Both the position numbers and the translations under genes were made by a program. DNA of 16,947 nucleotides, taken from contig JAZQJE010000057.1 of NCBI GenBank assembly GCA_045541495.1, positions 1 through 16,947 of the forward strand, in the 5' to 3' direction. Source of the DNA: RGIG3009 sp045541495 (GTDB lineage Bacteria; Bacillota; Clostridia; Oscillospirales; Acutalibacteraceae). Positions 1-6,057 of this stretch are shown here, in pieces; within the stretch, counting starts at the first letter, position 1, and every line of letters starts with the position of its first letter. The notes beneath the pieces were generated by a model. It was not told the origin of the DNA. It searched no databases and saw only the letters and a program-made list of their open reading frames with translations.

Positions 1-540
1 ATGGCTGGTACCGATGGCGATGGTCAAGGAATCCACACCCGTGCGGGTAACGAAATCCTGCACTTGTTCGGGATCGGTATAGCTGGCTTTGTCGGCGTCT
101 ACGTTCACATCATCTTCGATGCCCGCCAATTGACCCAGTTCACCCTCAACGGTAACACCGTGAGCGTGGGCATATTCCACCACTTTGCGGGTGAGTTCCA
201 CATTCTCCTCATAGGGAAGATGGGAACCGTCGATCATCACGGAGGTGAAACCGCCGTCAATACAATCTTTGCACAATTCGAAACTGGAACCGTGATCCAG
301 ATGCAACGCAATGGGCAGACCGGATTCTTCCACGGCCGCCTGCACCATGTGGTACAGATACGCATGATGAGCATATTTACGGGCGCCGCCGGATACCTGC
401 AAAATCACAGGGGAATTGAGTTCTTTACAGGCTTCCACAATACCCTGCGTGATCTCCATATCGTTGACGTTAAACGCGCCGATCGCATAACCGCCTTCGT
501 AGGCTTTTTTAAACATTTCTTTCGTATTTACCAGGGGCAT
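1..540 (-). CDS. fba: Class II fructose-bisphosphate aldolase, N-terminal 180 residues (3' end outside window)
   Basis: Zinc-dependent aldolase that splits fructose 1,6-bisphosphate into glyceraldehyde 3-phosphate and dihydroxyacetone phosphate in glycolysis, and runs the reverse in gluconeogenesis; cytoplasmic. The minus-strand translation opens MPLVNTKEMFKKAYEGGYAI and shows the class II features: the GAFNVND stretch (residues 21-27), the LDHG motif (81-84) carrying a catalytic Asp and a zinc-binding His, VMIDGS (101-106), and GTSH ending exactly at the window edge, where the second zinc His is expected. The ATG at 540 is preferred over an in-frame ATG 15 nt upstream because GGAGGT lies 7 nt before it. 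About 100-130 C-terminal residues are missing only because the window ends. It has its own promoter and is divergent from the DUF6062-like gene. Confidence 0.95.
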   Translation of the reverse strand, partial: MPLVNTKEMFKKAYEGGYAIGAFNVNDMEITQGIVEACKELNSPVILQVSGGARKYAHHAYLYHMVQAAVEESGLPIALHLDHGSSFELCKDCIDGGFTSVMIDGSHLPYEENVELTRKVVEYAHAHGVTVEGELGQLAGIEDDVNVDADKASYTDPEQVQDFVTRTGVDSLTIAIGTSH

Positions 541-570
541 ATCATTGACCTCCATAACATTGATGATTTT

Positions 571-599
571 ATTATACACTACTATTTTGAATTTTTAAA
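571..599 (-). promoter_or_regulatory. Sigma-A-type promoter of the aldolase gene
   Basis: Read on the minus strand, TTTAAA (599-594), a 17-nt spacer and a perfect TATAAT (576-571) lie about 30 nt upstream of the aldolase start. The surrounding sequence is AT-rich. It is arranged back to back with the promoter at 629-657. Confidence 0.7.
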
Positions 600-628
600 G
601 GGGTTTTATCGAAAAAAAGACAAAAAAC

Positions 629-657
629 TTGTGTATTGGGCAATCTCTTGGTATACT
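629..657 (+). promoter_or_regulatory. Sigma-A-type promoter of the DUF6062-like gene
   Basis: TTGTGT (629-634), 17-nt spacer, TATACT (652-657). The -10 is 21 nt before the start codon, and the ribosome site AAAGGAG (664-670) follows directly, so the 5' leader would be very short. Confidence 0.6.
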
Positions 658-678
658 GAAGACAAAGGAGTGATCCCC

Positions 679-1371
679 ATGCGTGAAGATATTACCAGCA
701 TACCCGTAAGCGAAGTGTTTGAACCCAAAGACGGATGCCCTATCTGCCGTATGCGCAACTTGTTGGAAAAACGGGTAGCGGAATACATTACGGGTGCCGC
801 CATGATGGAACCGGACGTTCGCATTGAAACCAATAAACTGGGATTTTGCATTGACCATTATCGCTTGATCCTCAAGCAACGCAACCGCTTAGGTGTGGCG
901 CTGATCTTGGAAAGCCATTTGGCGGAACTGGAAAAAGACATTTTTAAAGGGTTACCCGTTCTCGGTAAAAAGCCCGACAAACAAGCCAAAAGTGCCGCCG
1001 TGCGCACCGAAACCTGTTTTTTATGTCAACAGGTGGACTGGGCCATGGAGCGAATGTTAGCCACCGTTTGCCGTCTGTGGGAACACGAACGGGATTTCCG
1101 CAACCTATTTGACGAACAGGAAGCCTTGTGTCTCCCCCACTTTGCTCTGTTGGTGGAAACCGCCGAAAAATGCATAAACAAAAAGTCCCGTCCCGACTTC
1201 GGAAAAGCGGCAGCGGCACTATCACAAAACTATTGCGCCGAACTTCGCGGAGATGTGTCCCATTTCTGTAAAATGTTCGATTATCGGAACAACGGCGAGG
1301 ATGCGGATTGGGGAAATTCCAAGGATGCCGTCGAGCGAGCGATTTGGTTTCTCACCACTCGTCAACCGTGA
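679..1371 (+). CDS. DUF6062-like Cys/His-rich protein with two CxxC...CxxH modules
   Basis: A 230-residue cytoplasmic protein without signal peptide or membrane segment. I recognise it as resembling the DUF6062 family of Clostridia, whose function is not known to me. It contains the same metal-site-like pattern twice: C20-x2-C23 then C57-x2-H60, and C113-x2-C116 then C151-x2-H154, with 33 and 34 residues between the halves. This suggests two structural zinc (or other metal) sites in a duplicated helical domain. The ATG at 679 is chosen because AAAGGAG ends 8 nt upstream and a promoter lies just before it. The same frame is open upstream to position 1, but that part is only the shadow of the aldolase gene. 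Family name from memory; the pattern itself is directly visible. Confidence 0.75.
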   Translation: MREDITSIPVSEVFEPKDGCPICRMRNLLEKRVAEYITGAAMMEPDVRIETNKLGFCIDHYRLILKQRNRLGVALILESHLAELEKDIFKGLPVLGKKPDKQAKSAAVRTETCFLCQQVDWAMERMLATVCRLWEHERDFRNLFDEQEALCLPHFALLVETAEKCINKKSRPDFGKAAAALSQNYCAELRGDVSHFCKMFDYRNNGEDADWGNSKDAVERAIWFLTTRQP

Positions 1372-1399
1372 TCCAAATTCAACACTCTGTATGCTGAAT

Positions 1400-1501
1400 T
1401 GTGGAAAAAAATGTCAATTTTTTGGACTTTCGACGGGGTGCGACAGGGAAAACCCCCTTTAAAATGGGGATTTGTCCACATTTTCAACAGAGTTTTCCAC
1501 A
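1400..1501. other. Cluster of DnaA-box-like 9-mers
   Basis: Compared with the consensus TTATCCACA, the region holds TTTTCCACA on the minus strand (1408-1400, 8 of 9), TTGTCCACA (1472-1480, 8 of 9), TTTTCAACA (1481-1489, 7 of 9) and TTTTCCACA (1493-1501, 8 of 9). The last three are packed into 30 nt in the same orientation, with an AT-rich stretch and a promoter just downstream. This resembles parts of Firmicute origins or chromosomal DnaA-box clusters. No dnaA, dnaN or rpmH is in the window, so an origin is not proven. Confidence 0.5.
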
Positions 1502-1510
1502 ACAGAACGG

Positions 1511-1539
1511 TTGTTCCCAATTTTACAAAGAGTTATAAT
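1511..1539 (+). promoter_or_regulatory. Promoter of the small membrane protein gene
   Basis: TTGTTC (1511-1516), 17-nt spacer, perfect TATAAT (1534-1539). It begins 10 nt after the last DnaA-box-like sequence, so DnaA binding there could affect this promoter. Confidence 0.6.
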
Positions 1540-1615
1540 GCCTTTCCGTTTTATCAATTTTTCGCATAAAAAACAGGCCTTTGACCATACTGAAAACGAG
1601 AAGGAGTGAAAGGCC

Positions 1616-1885
1616 ATGCAAAAAGGGATCAGCCGTCAGATCGTGGAAGTTGTTCGCACCGATAACCCCTATTTCGAACGGGCATTTTTGGTAGTTCGCA
1701 CCGATTGTGCCGACCATCCGCCAAAGCGGCTGGATCAGGAAGCCGCCCGCTTTTTACAGCAGCAAACTCCCTATACAGGAATAAAAAAAGCGCGCCGTTT
1801 CCACCTGTTGCAAAAACTCTCGTTACTGTTACTGGGCGGCGCGGCAGGCACCCTGCTCACCCTTGCCGTTCGCCTCATCTTGTAA
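1616..1885 (+). CDS. Small single-pass membrane protein, function unknown
   Basis: An 89-residue protein with no family I recognise. The first 65 residues are polar and charged; a single hydrophobic segment near residues 66-88 (rich in Leu, Ala and Gly) forms a C-terminal membrane anchor, so the N-terminal part probably faces the cytoplasm (tail-anchor-like layout). Reality of the gene is supported by AAGGAG (1601-1606) 9 nt before the ATG and by the promoter at 1511-1539. The stop codon lies in the left arm of a long hairpin shared with the converging gene. A second open frame at 1705-1899 in this stretch lacks a ribosome site and is ignored. Confidence 0.6.
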   Translation: MQKGISRQIVEVVRTDNPYFERAFLVVRTDCADHPPKRLDQEAARFLQQQTPYTGIKKARRFHLLQKLSLLLLGGAAGTLLTLAVRLIL

Positions 1886-1926
1886 GACACGCCCCTTGAT
1901 CCTGTGAGATCAAGGGGCGTGTCTTA
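1883..1926. terminator. Perfect 19-bp hairpin containing the stop codons of two converging genes
   Basis: Arms 1883-1901 and 1908-1926 are perfect inverted copies with a 6-nt loop (1902-1907). The left arm begins with the TAA of the plus-strand gene; the minus-strand TGA (1912-1910) lies in the right arm. Neither side has a U-run, so it is not a classical intrinsic terminator. It may still stop or pause transcription in both directions or protect both 3' ends. Confidence 0.65.
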
Positions 1927-2665
1927 CGGTACAGATCGCACCCTTGTTTTCCCGTGCCAAAGCTTTCAGATCTTCTTGCACGGCAGTAAACTGCGAAATG
2001 CGCAATTCATCGTCACACAATGCTGTCAATTGCTGAAACGCCGCTTCCAAATCGTTGTCAACCGTCAAATAACGGTTGATAAGAGCGGCGATCACCTCGC
2101 CGTGCATTTGTGCGATTCCCTTATCGCCGTTTGTCCATCCGTTGTATCGCAAGATATCCGCTACCTGCATAGGCGTTAACGTACTGCTACCTGCAGGCAA
2201 CTCTCCCACCGCTTCGGGCAATGTCAGCGGTAAACGATTTTGCAAATGGATGAGAAACGCCGCCACGCCACTGACGGAAAAGGATAAACCGCCATCGATC
2301 TCTCGCCCTTCCCGTTCGCCCAACCGTCCCCGCGCATACGATGTACCGCCCTCGGCATAGACCGTTTCCAAAGTTTTATCCCCAAGGAACGTATTCGGCG
2401 CATATCCCACACATTCCATGGTCATGGTGCGGGTATCATAGGTAAGCAGCACCGCTCCCGTTAACGTGTCCACCGCATCGCGAAAAAACAAGGCCACTGT
2501 CCTCTCCCGCCCCACAACGGTGTCGGCTTCGGCAGGGGATTGTGTCCGTATACGATCCAGCGCATCCGGCAAAAATAACATACCGCAAAAAACCGCAAAA
2601 GACAGCAAAAATGCCACCGCCACGGTCTTGGCGGTTAAATGCGCAATCGGAGCGCCGTGCTTCAT
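1910..2665 (-). CDS. Membrane-anchored LytR-CpsA-Psr (LCP)-like protein, degenerate
   Basis: A 251-residue protein with one N-terminal membrane segment (about residues 14-32) and an extracellular remainder. The layout after the anchor recalls LCP proteins, which transfer glycopolymers to peptidoglycan: a VDTLTGAVLLTYD stretch (65-77) where LCPs have SDTxMLxxxD, VYAEGG (102-107) like AYAYGG, a hydrophobic 'IDGGLSFSVSGVAAFL' block (123-138), and LTPMQVADILRYN..GDKGIAQMH (163-188) like the LNGEQALAYVRYR...GDxxRxERQ block. The conserved Arg-Asp of the IPRD motif seems replaced (GYAPNT, 87-92) and the late Arg residues are absent, so catalysis is doubtful. The start ATG overlaps the stop of the ABC ATPase gene by 4 nt (ATGA), so translation is coupled. 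The LCP assignment is my pattern reading, not a search result. Confidence 0.55.
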   Translation of the reverse strand: MKHGAPIAHLTAKTVAVAFLLSFAVFCGMLFLPDALDRIRTQSPAEADTVVGRERTVALFFRDAVDTLTGAVLLTYDTRTMTMECVGYAPNTFLGDKTLETVYAEGGTSYARGRLGEREGREIDGGLSFSVSGVAAFLIHLQNRLPLTLPEAVGELPAGSSTLTPMQVADILRYNGWTNGDKGIAQMHGEVIAALINRYLTVDNDLEAAFQQLTALCDDELRISQFTAVQEDLKALARENKGAICTVRHAP

Positions 2666-3333
2666 ATGACCACCCCCCCGTCCCGAATACAGATCCGCCG
2701 TGGTGCCGCGGCAGCAATGGTGTTGTCATGAGTAATGAGCACCACCGTATGGCCTTCTTTATTTAAGGTGTGCAGCATATCCATAACCTCGCCGCCCGAC
2801 ACACTGTCCAAGTTGCCGGTAGGCTCATCCGCCAAAATCAGCGGCGGCACCATGGCAATGGCTCTGGCAATGGCTACCCGCTGTTGCTGACCGCCGGACA
2901 ATTCTGCAGGGCGATGTGTCAACCGATCACCTAACCCCACACGATATAAACTATCTTTGGCGCGTCGGCGGCGTTCTTCTCGACCGATCCCGCGGTATAG
3001 TAGGGGTAACTCCACATTTTCTTGTGCCGACAAAGCGGAAATTAAATGAAATCCTTGAAACACAAACCCGATCTGTCGCCCACGTACCCGCGCCTGTACC
3101 GCCGCCGTGCAACGGGACATATCCCGTCCGCCCAGTTCATAGGTGCCGCCGCTGGGCACATCCAAACAACCGAGAATGTTCATAAGGGTGGATTTTCCCG
3201 ACCCCGATTGTCCCACGATCGCGACAAATTCTCCTTGTTCAATATCCAACGAGATCCCGTCCAGTGCCCGCACCGTACCGGCGGCGGTGCGGTAGATCTT
3301 ACTCAAATTCCGTACACGGATCAATGCTGCCAT
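2662..3333 (-). CDS. ABC transporter ATP-binding protein, MacB/LolD type
   Basis: A 223-residue cytoplasmic ATPase of the MacB/LolD/FtsE-like class, which drives lipoprotein release, peptide export or mechanotransmission rather than classical uptake. All motifs are intact: Walker A GQSGSGKST (41-49), Q-loop FVFQGF (90-95), signature LSGGQQQ (145-151), Walker B LILADEP with catalytic Glu (165-171), and the H-loop His (202). The family usually sits beside a FtsX/MacB-type permease gene; here the coupled downstream gene is an LCP-like membrane protein and upstream is a tRNA, so no permease is visible nearby. The ATG at 3333 has a GAGGTGAGG ribosome site directly before it. Substrate unknown. Confidence 0.92.
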   Translation of the reverse strand: MAALIRVRNLSKIYRTAAGTVRALDGISLDIEQGEFVAIVGQSGSGKSTLMNILGCLDVPSGGTYELGGRDMSRCTAAVQARVRGRQIGFVFQGFHLISALSAQENVELPLLYRGIGREERRRRAKDSLYRVGLGDRLTHRPAELSGGQQQRVAIARAIAMVPPLILADEPTGNLDSVSGGEVMDMLHTLNKEGHTVVLITHDNTIAAAAPRRICIRDGGVVI

Positions 3334-3381
3334 ATCCTCACCTCAAAGAGTAGTATTTCCCTGCCTTTCTCTTTTTACACG

Positions 3382-3411
3382 AGAATATTTTTTAACGTTC
3401 GCCGTTGACAA
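3382..3411 (-). promoter_or_regulatory. Probable promoter of the ABC ATPase / LCP-like pair
   Basis: On the minus strand: TTGTCA (3411-3406), 18-nt spacer, TATTCT (3387-3382), about 50 nt upstream of the ATPase start. Its -35 occupies the same bases as the -35 of the tRNA promoter on the other strand, so the two promoters likely compete. Confidence 0.45.
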
Positions 3412-3433
3412 ACTCCGCGCAATCCTGTATAAT
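3405..3433 (+). promoter_or_regulatory. Full-consensus promoter of tRNA-Ser
   Basis: Perfect TTGACA (3405-3410), 17-nt spacer, perfect TATAAT (3428-3433), 15 nt upstream of the mature tRNA 5' end. It is the strongest promoter in the window, as expected for a stable RNA. Confidence 0.9.
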
Positions 3434-3448
3434 TAACAATCACTGCAC

Positions 3449-3536
3449 GGAGAGTTGTCCGAGTGGTCGAAGGTGCAGCACTCGAAATGCTGTGTGGGGA
3501 AACTCACCTAGGGTTCGAATCCCTAACTCTCCGCCA
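3449..3536 (+). tRNA. tRNA-Ser, anticodon CGA (reads UCG)
   Basis: An 88-nt class II tRNA. The 7-bp acceptor stem pairs 3449-3455 with 3526-3532, followed by discriminator G (3533) and an encoded CCA (3534-3536). The anticodon stem CAGCA/TGCTG (3476-3480 and 3488-3492) encloses the loop CTCGAAA with anticodon CGA at 3483-3485. A long variable arm (about 3493-3509), typical of serine tRNAs, precedes the T-arm with GGTTCGAAT (3512-3520). It stands alone, with its own promoter and terminator. Confidence 0.97.
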
Positions 3537-3587
3537 AAACGAAAATCCTGTCGCTTATTGTCGACAGGATTTTCGTTTTGTATTTTT
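3536..3587 (+). terminator. Intrinsic terminator of tRNA-Ser
   Basis: Perfect 18-bp arms 3536-3553 and 3562-3579 with an 8-nt loop, followed by a T-rich tail (3581-3587). The stem begins at the last base of the CCA end. Fourteen bases of the right arm (3561-3574) recur at 3612-3625 inside the adjacent repeat element. Confidence 0.85.
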
Positions 3588-3588
3588 C

Positions 3589-3673
3589 ATTGTTCACTAT
3601 TCATCATTCATTCGACAGGATTTTCAATGAATATTGAATGATGAAATCGCTTCGCTGATGAATAATGAATAAT
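3589..3673. repeat. Small inverted-repeat (MITE-like) element
   Basis: An 85-bp AT-rich element with 18-bp terminal inverted repeats (3589-3606 and 3656-3673, 2 mismatches) and an inner perfect 11-bp inverted repeat (3600-3610 and 3635-3645). The right end adjoins the -35 of the next promoter. It encodes nothing. It could be a mobile miniature element or a dispersed extragenic palindrome; whether it recurs in the genome cannot be seen here. Confidence 0.5.
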
Positions 3674-3701
3674 TGATCTATACTATCGTTTCTGCTATAA
3701 T
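3673..3701 (+). promoter_or_regulatory. Promoter of the four-helix-bundle pseudogene and membrane protein
   Basis: TTGATC (3673-3678), 17-nt spacer, TATAAT (3696-3701) with an extended TGC before the -10. The promoter is still intact although its first gene is broken. Confidence 0.7.
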
Positions 3702-3723
3702 ATGGGAAAAGGCGGTGTTTTGA

Positions 3724-4081
3724 ATGAAAGAAAATTTACTTATAGATAAATCTATTGCTTTTGCTGCACGAATTGTAAAACTGCATCAGCACTTAATATA
3801 AGAACAAAAAAGAAACAGTAATATCAAAACAAATTGTTCGTAGCGGCACAAGTATTGGTGCAAATATAAATGAAGCAAATTATGGTCAAAGTAAAGCTGA
3901 TTTTATTTCTAAAATGCACATAGCGTTAAAAGAAACTGCCGAAACTGAATAGTGGATTAAGTTACTTTATATGTCTGAATATATTGATGACAAAATGAGT
4001 AGTTCCTTGCTTGATGATTGTTTGGAAATAAAACAAATTTTAATTGCGGCTATCAACACCGCAAAGGAGAATAACAAGTGA
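3724..4081 (+). pseudogene. Decayed four-helix-bundle protein (S23 / TIGR02436 type)
   Basis: Translating in two frames recovers a protein of about 118 residues of the four-helix-bundle family first seen in 23S rRNA intervening sequences. The first frame gives MKENLLIDKSIAFAARIVKL and ends at TAA (3799-3801). Shifted by one frame, KKETVISKQIVRSGTSIGAN follows from about 3806, then NEANYGQSKADFISKMHIAL, interrupted by TAG at 3950-3952 where the family normally has a Tyr codon in a TEYW motif, and ending TGA at 4079-4081. So there are two independent lesions: an indel near 3795-3812 (consistent with loss of one AT unit) and a nonsense change. Base composition is clearly more AT-rich than the housekeeping genes. 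The stop overlaps the next start (GTGA). The function of the intact family is unclear. Confidence 0.85.
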
Positions 4082-4395
4082 AAAAATTAGACAAAAATTT
4101 GCTTGTCGCTATAATAAGTATTTTAGTTTTCGTTTTGTTTATTATAGGTTTTTCTGTGCTGAGTTCTATAATTCAAAGTGGGGTAATTGAAAATACTGCG
4201 TTTTCCCAATCGGTGCAAGAAATATTGGTATTTATAATGTTTTTTCCTTTGTTGTTATCTTTCTCCTTTTTCGGGAAGTTTTTTGAAACAAAAGGGCATT
4301 ATCCAATAGCAAAGATTTTAAAATTCGTTTCAATAGCATTGTTTGTTTTTTCCATATTTCAAGTTCTGTTATCGTTGTTTGGGTTTTATAATTAA
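4078..4395 (+). CDS. Small hydrophobic protein with three predicted membrane segments, unknown function
   Basis: A 105-residue protein with hydrophobic segments near residues 8-32, 48-67 and 83-103, short charged N-terminus (MKKLDKN) and little else; no family recognised. The start is GTG at 4078, chosen because AAAGGAG (4063-4069) lies 8 nt upstream and the GTG overlaps the TGA of the preceding four-helix-bundle frame, an arrangement that implies former translational coupling. AT-rich like its broken neighbour, so both probably arrived together. Since the upstream frame now stops early, expression depends on this gene's own ribosome site. Confidence 0.65.
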   Translation: MKKLDKNLLVAIISILVFVLFIIGFSVLSSIIQSGVIENTAFSQSVQEILVFIMFFPLLLSFSFFGKFFETKGHYPIAKILKFVSIALFVFSIFQVLLSLFGFYN

Positions 4396-4460
4396 ATTTT
4401 ACGAGGGTTCGAACATATAGGTCAGAATTTGAAAGGGCATCGAATTTGTCCTCCCCTTCC

Positions 4461-4503
4461 AAAAACAAGAAAGGTCACCCTTGTGGTGGCTTTTCTTGTT
4501 TTT
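4461..4503 (+). terminator. Intrinsic terminator after the AT-rich patch
   Basis: Arms 4461-4479 and 4485-4503 form a 19-bp stem with two G-U pairs and a 5-nt loop. The right arm itself ends in a T-run. The A-run on the left makes it potentially bidirectional. Confidence 0.8.
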
Positions 4504-4508
4504 CCCGC

Positions 4509-4537
4509 TTGCTTTTTGCGTGTTACTGAACTATACT
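4509..4537 (+). promoter_or_regulatory. Promoter of the MFS transporter gene
   Basis: TTGCTT (4509-4514), 17-nt spacer, TATACT (4532-4537), 34 nt upstream of the start codon. Confidence 0.6.
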
Positions 4538-4571
4538 GTCTGTTAGCAAAAAGAAAAAGGACGGTCAATTC

Positions 4572-5804
4572 ATGGAGCGCAATTTTAAGCGGGTAAAACT
4601 TGCCTGCTATGCCACCAATATTTGTATGGCGGCCATCGGCTCTCTGCCACCGCTTCTGTTTTTAACGTTTCGCGACCTTTACGGGATTCCCTTTTCCCTT
4701 TTAGGTACGCTGGTCTTTATCAATTTCGGCACACAATTGGTGGTCGACCTGATCTTCTCTTTCTTCTCCCATAAATTCAACATTCCCCTCACCGTCAAAC
4801 TCACGCCCTTGTTGGCGGTTGTCGGATTAACCCTTTACGCTTTATGGCCGCTGTTGTTCCCCTCTTTGGCGTATGTAGGATTGGTGATCGGCACCCTGAT
4901 TTTTTCCGCTTCCTGCGGCCTTTCGGAAGTGCTCATCAGCCCTACAATAGCCGCCATCCCCAGTGACAACCCCAACCGAGAAATGAGCAAACTACACTCA
5001 ATCTTTGCTTGGGGTTGTGTGGCGGTGATTCCCGTCAGCACCGCTTATCTTGCGCTGTTTGGCGGTGACCATTGGCATTATCTGGCATTGTTCTTTGTGC
5101 TACTTCCCCTAACAGCTTTCGTTCTCTTTGCGGGCGCCACCATGCCTGTCATGGAAACCCCAAAACAACTATCCAACACCTTTAAGTTGATGAAGAACAA
5201 GCAATTATGGGTGTGTGTCTTTTTGATCTTCTTGGGCGGATCCAGCGAATGTACCATGTCCCAATGGTGTTCGGGGTATTTGGAGAACGCGCTGTCCATC
5301 CCGAAAATTTTGGGCGATATTTTCGGTGCGGCACTCTTTGCCGTGGCATTGGGGATCGGTCGCTCTTTGTATGCCAAGATTGGCAAAAACATCACTCGTG
5401 CACTGTTTTGGGGTGCCGTGGGCGCAACGGCGTGCTATTTGGTTGCCGCCGCCGTTGATTTCCCGCTCATCGGCTTGCTTACCTGCGCGTTTACAGGTTT
5501 TTGCGCTTCCATGATGTGGCCCGGCAGTTTGATCGTAGCCGCTGACCGATTTCCTGTCGGTGGTGTGCTGATCTATGCCATGATGGCCGCCGGCGGCGAT
5601 CTCGGTGCTTCTGTCGGCCCTCAGTTAGTGGGCATCGTCACCGATACCGTGGCCGCCGTTCCCGCACTGCAGGATGTTGCCGCCTCCATAGGGCTGGCTC
5701 CCACCCAGCTGGGTATGAAACTGGGGATGTTAGTGGGTATGCTCTTTCCCTTGTGTGCTGTTTTTCTGCTCGCTCACCTTCGACGTTCCCATAACAAGAC
5801 CTAA
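4572..5804 (+). CDS. Major facilitator superfamily transporter
   Basis: A 410-residue polytopic protein with about 12 hydrophobic helices in two six-helix halves, split by a polar loop near residues 194-212 (METPKQLSNTFKLMKNKQ). The first half carries FRDLYGIPFSLLGTLVFINF (33-52), a pattern I associate with the sugar-type MFS proteins of Clostridia. Membrane potential or ion gradients would drive transport; the substrate cannot be told from sequence, and no kinase or catabolic gene sits next to it. The ATG at 4572 follows an AAAAAGGACGG ribosome site (4554-4564). Single-gene unit with its own promoter; a hairpin at 5857-5895 closes it. An MFS exporter of drugs is the alternative. Confidence 0.85.
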   Translation: MERNFKRVKLACYATNICMAAIGSLPPLLFLTFRDLYGIPFSLLGTLVFINFGTQLVVDLIFSFFSHKFNIPLTVKLTPLLAVVGLTLYALWPLLFPSLAYVGLVIGTLIFSASCGLSEVLISPTIAAIPSDNPNREMSKLHSIFAWGCVAVIPVSTAYLALFGGDHWHYLALFFVLLPLTAFVLFAGATMPVMETPKQLSNTFKLMKNKQLWVCVFLIFLGGSSECTMSQWCSGYLENALSIPKILGDIFGAALFAVALGIGRSLYAKIGKNITRALFWGAVGATACYLVAAAVDFPLIGLLTCAFTGFCASMMWPGSLIVAADRFPVGGVLIYAMMAAGGDLGASVGPQLVGIVTDTVAAVPALQDVAASIGLAPTQLGMKLGMLVGMLFPLCAVFLLAHLRRSHNKT

Positions 5805-5856
5805 GCCGAAGCCGACGAGTTTACGCCAAGTGTTGATAAGGAAGTAAAGGAAAGGA

Positions 5857-5895
5857 AACCCCCACCGATAATGCTGACGCATATCGGTGGGGGTT
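5857..5895. terminator. Hairpin after the MFS gene, without U-tract
   Basis: Perfect 14-bp GC-rich arms (5857-5870 and 5882-5895) around an 11-nt loop, 53 nt after the MFS stop. No T-run follows on either strand, so it may be a weak or factor-assisted terminator. Confidence 0.6.
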
Positions 5896-5977
5896 AACGC
5901 ATGATTGTGCCAAAAGTTCGCTTTTTAAAGAAAAACTGCCTTACCAACGCTTGGCGTTCCGCCTGTTGTCTTTTTCC

Positions 5978-6006
5978 TTGACCGTCATGTCGAATTATGG
6001 TATAAT
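5978..6006 (+). promoter_or_regulatory. Promoter of the SPFH protein gene
   Basis: TTGACC (5978-5983), 17-nt spacer, perfect TATAAT (6001-6006), 51 nt before the start codon. Confidence 0.85.
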
Positions 6007-6057
6007 TAAACTTGTGGGATCATACACTGTTTTACCGAATAAGAGAGGAGTCATCGT

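Noticed and set aside
1..678. Open plus-strand frame running without a stop into the DUF6062-like gene
   Set aside because: It is the antisense shadow of the aldolase gene; promoter and ribosome site place the true start at 679.
1441..1475. Possible terminator after the DUF6062-like gene from GGGG/CCCC runs
   Set aside because: Only 4-5 bp stems with A-rich loops and no U-tract; no convincing terminator could be drawn.
1705..1899. Plus-strand open frame of 64 codons overlapping the small membrane protein
   Set aside because: No ribosome site; its ending matches the minus-strand protein only because of the hairpin palindrome.
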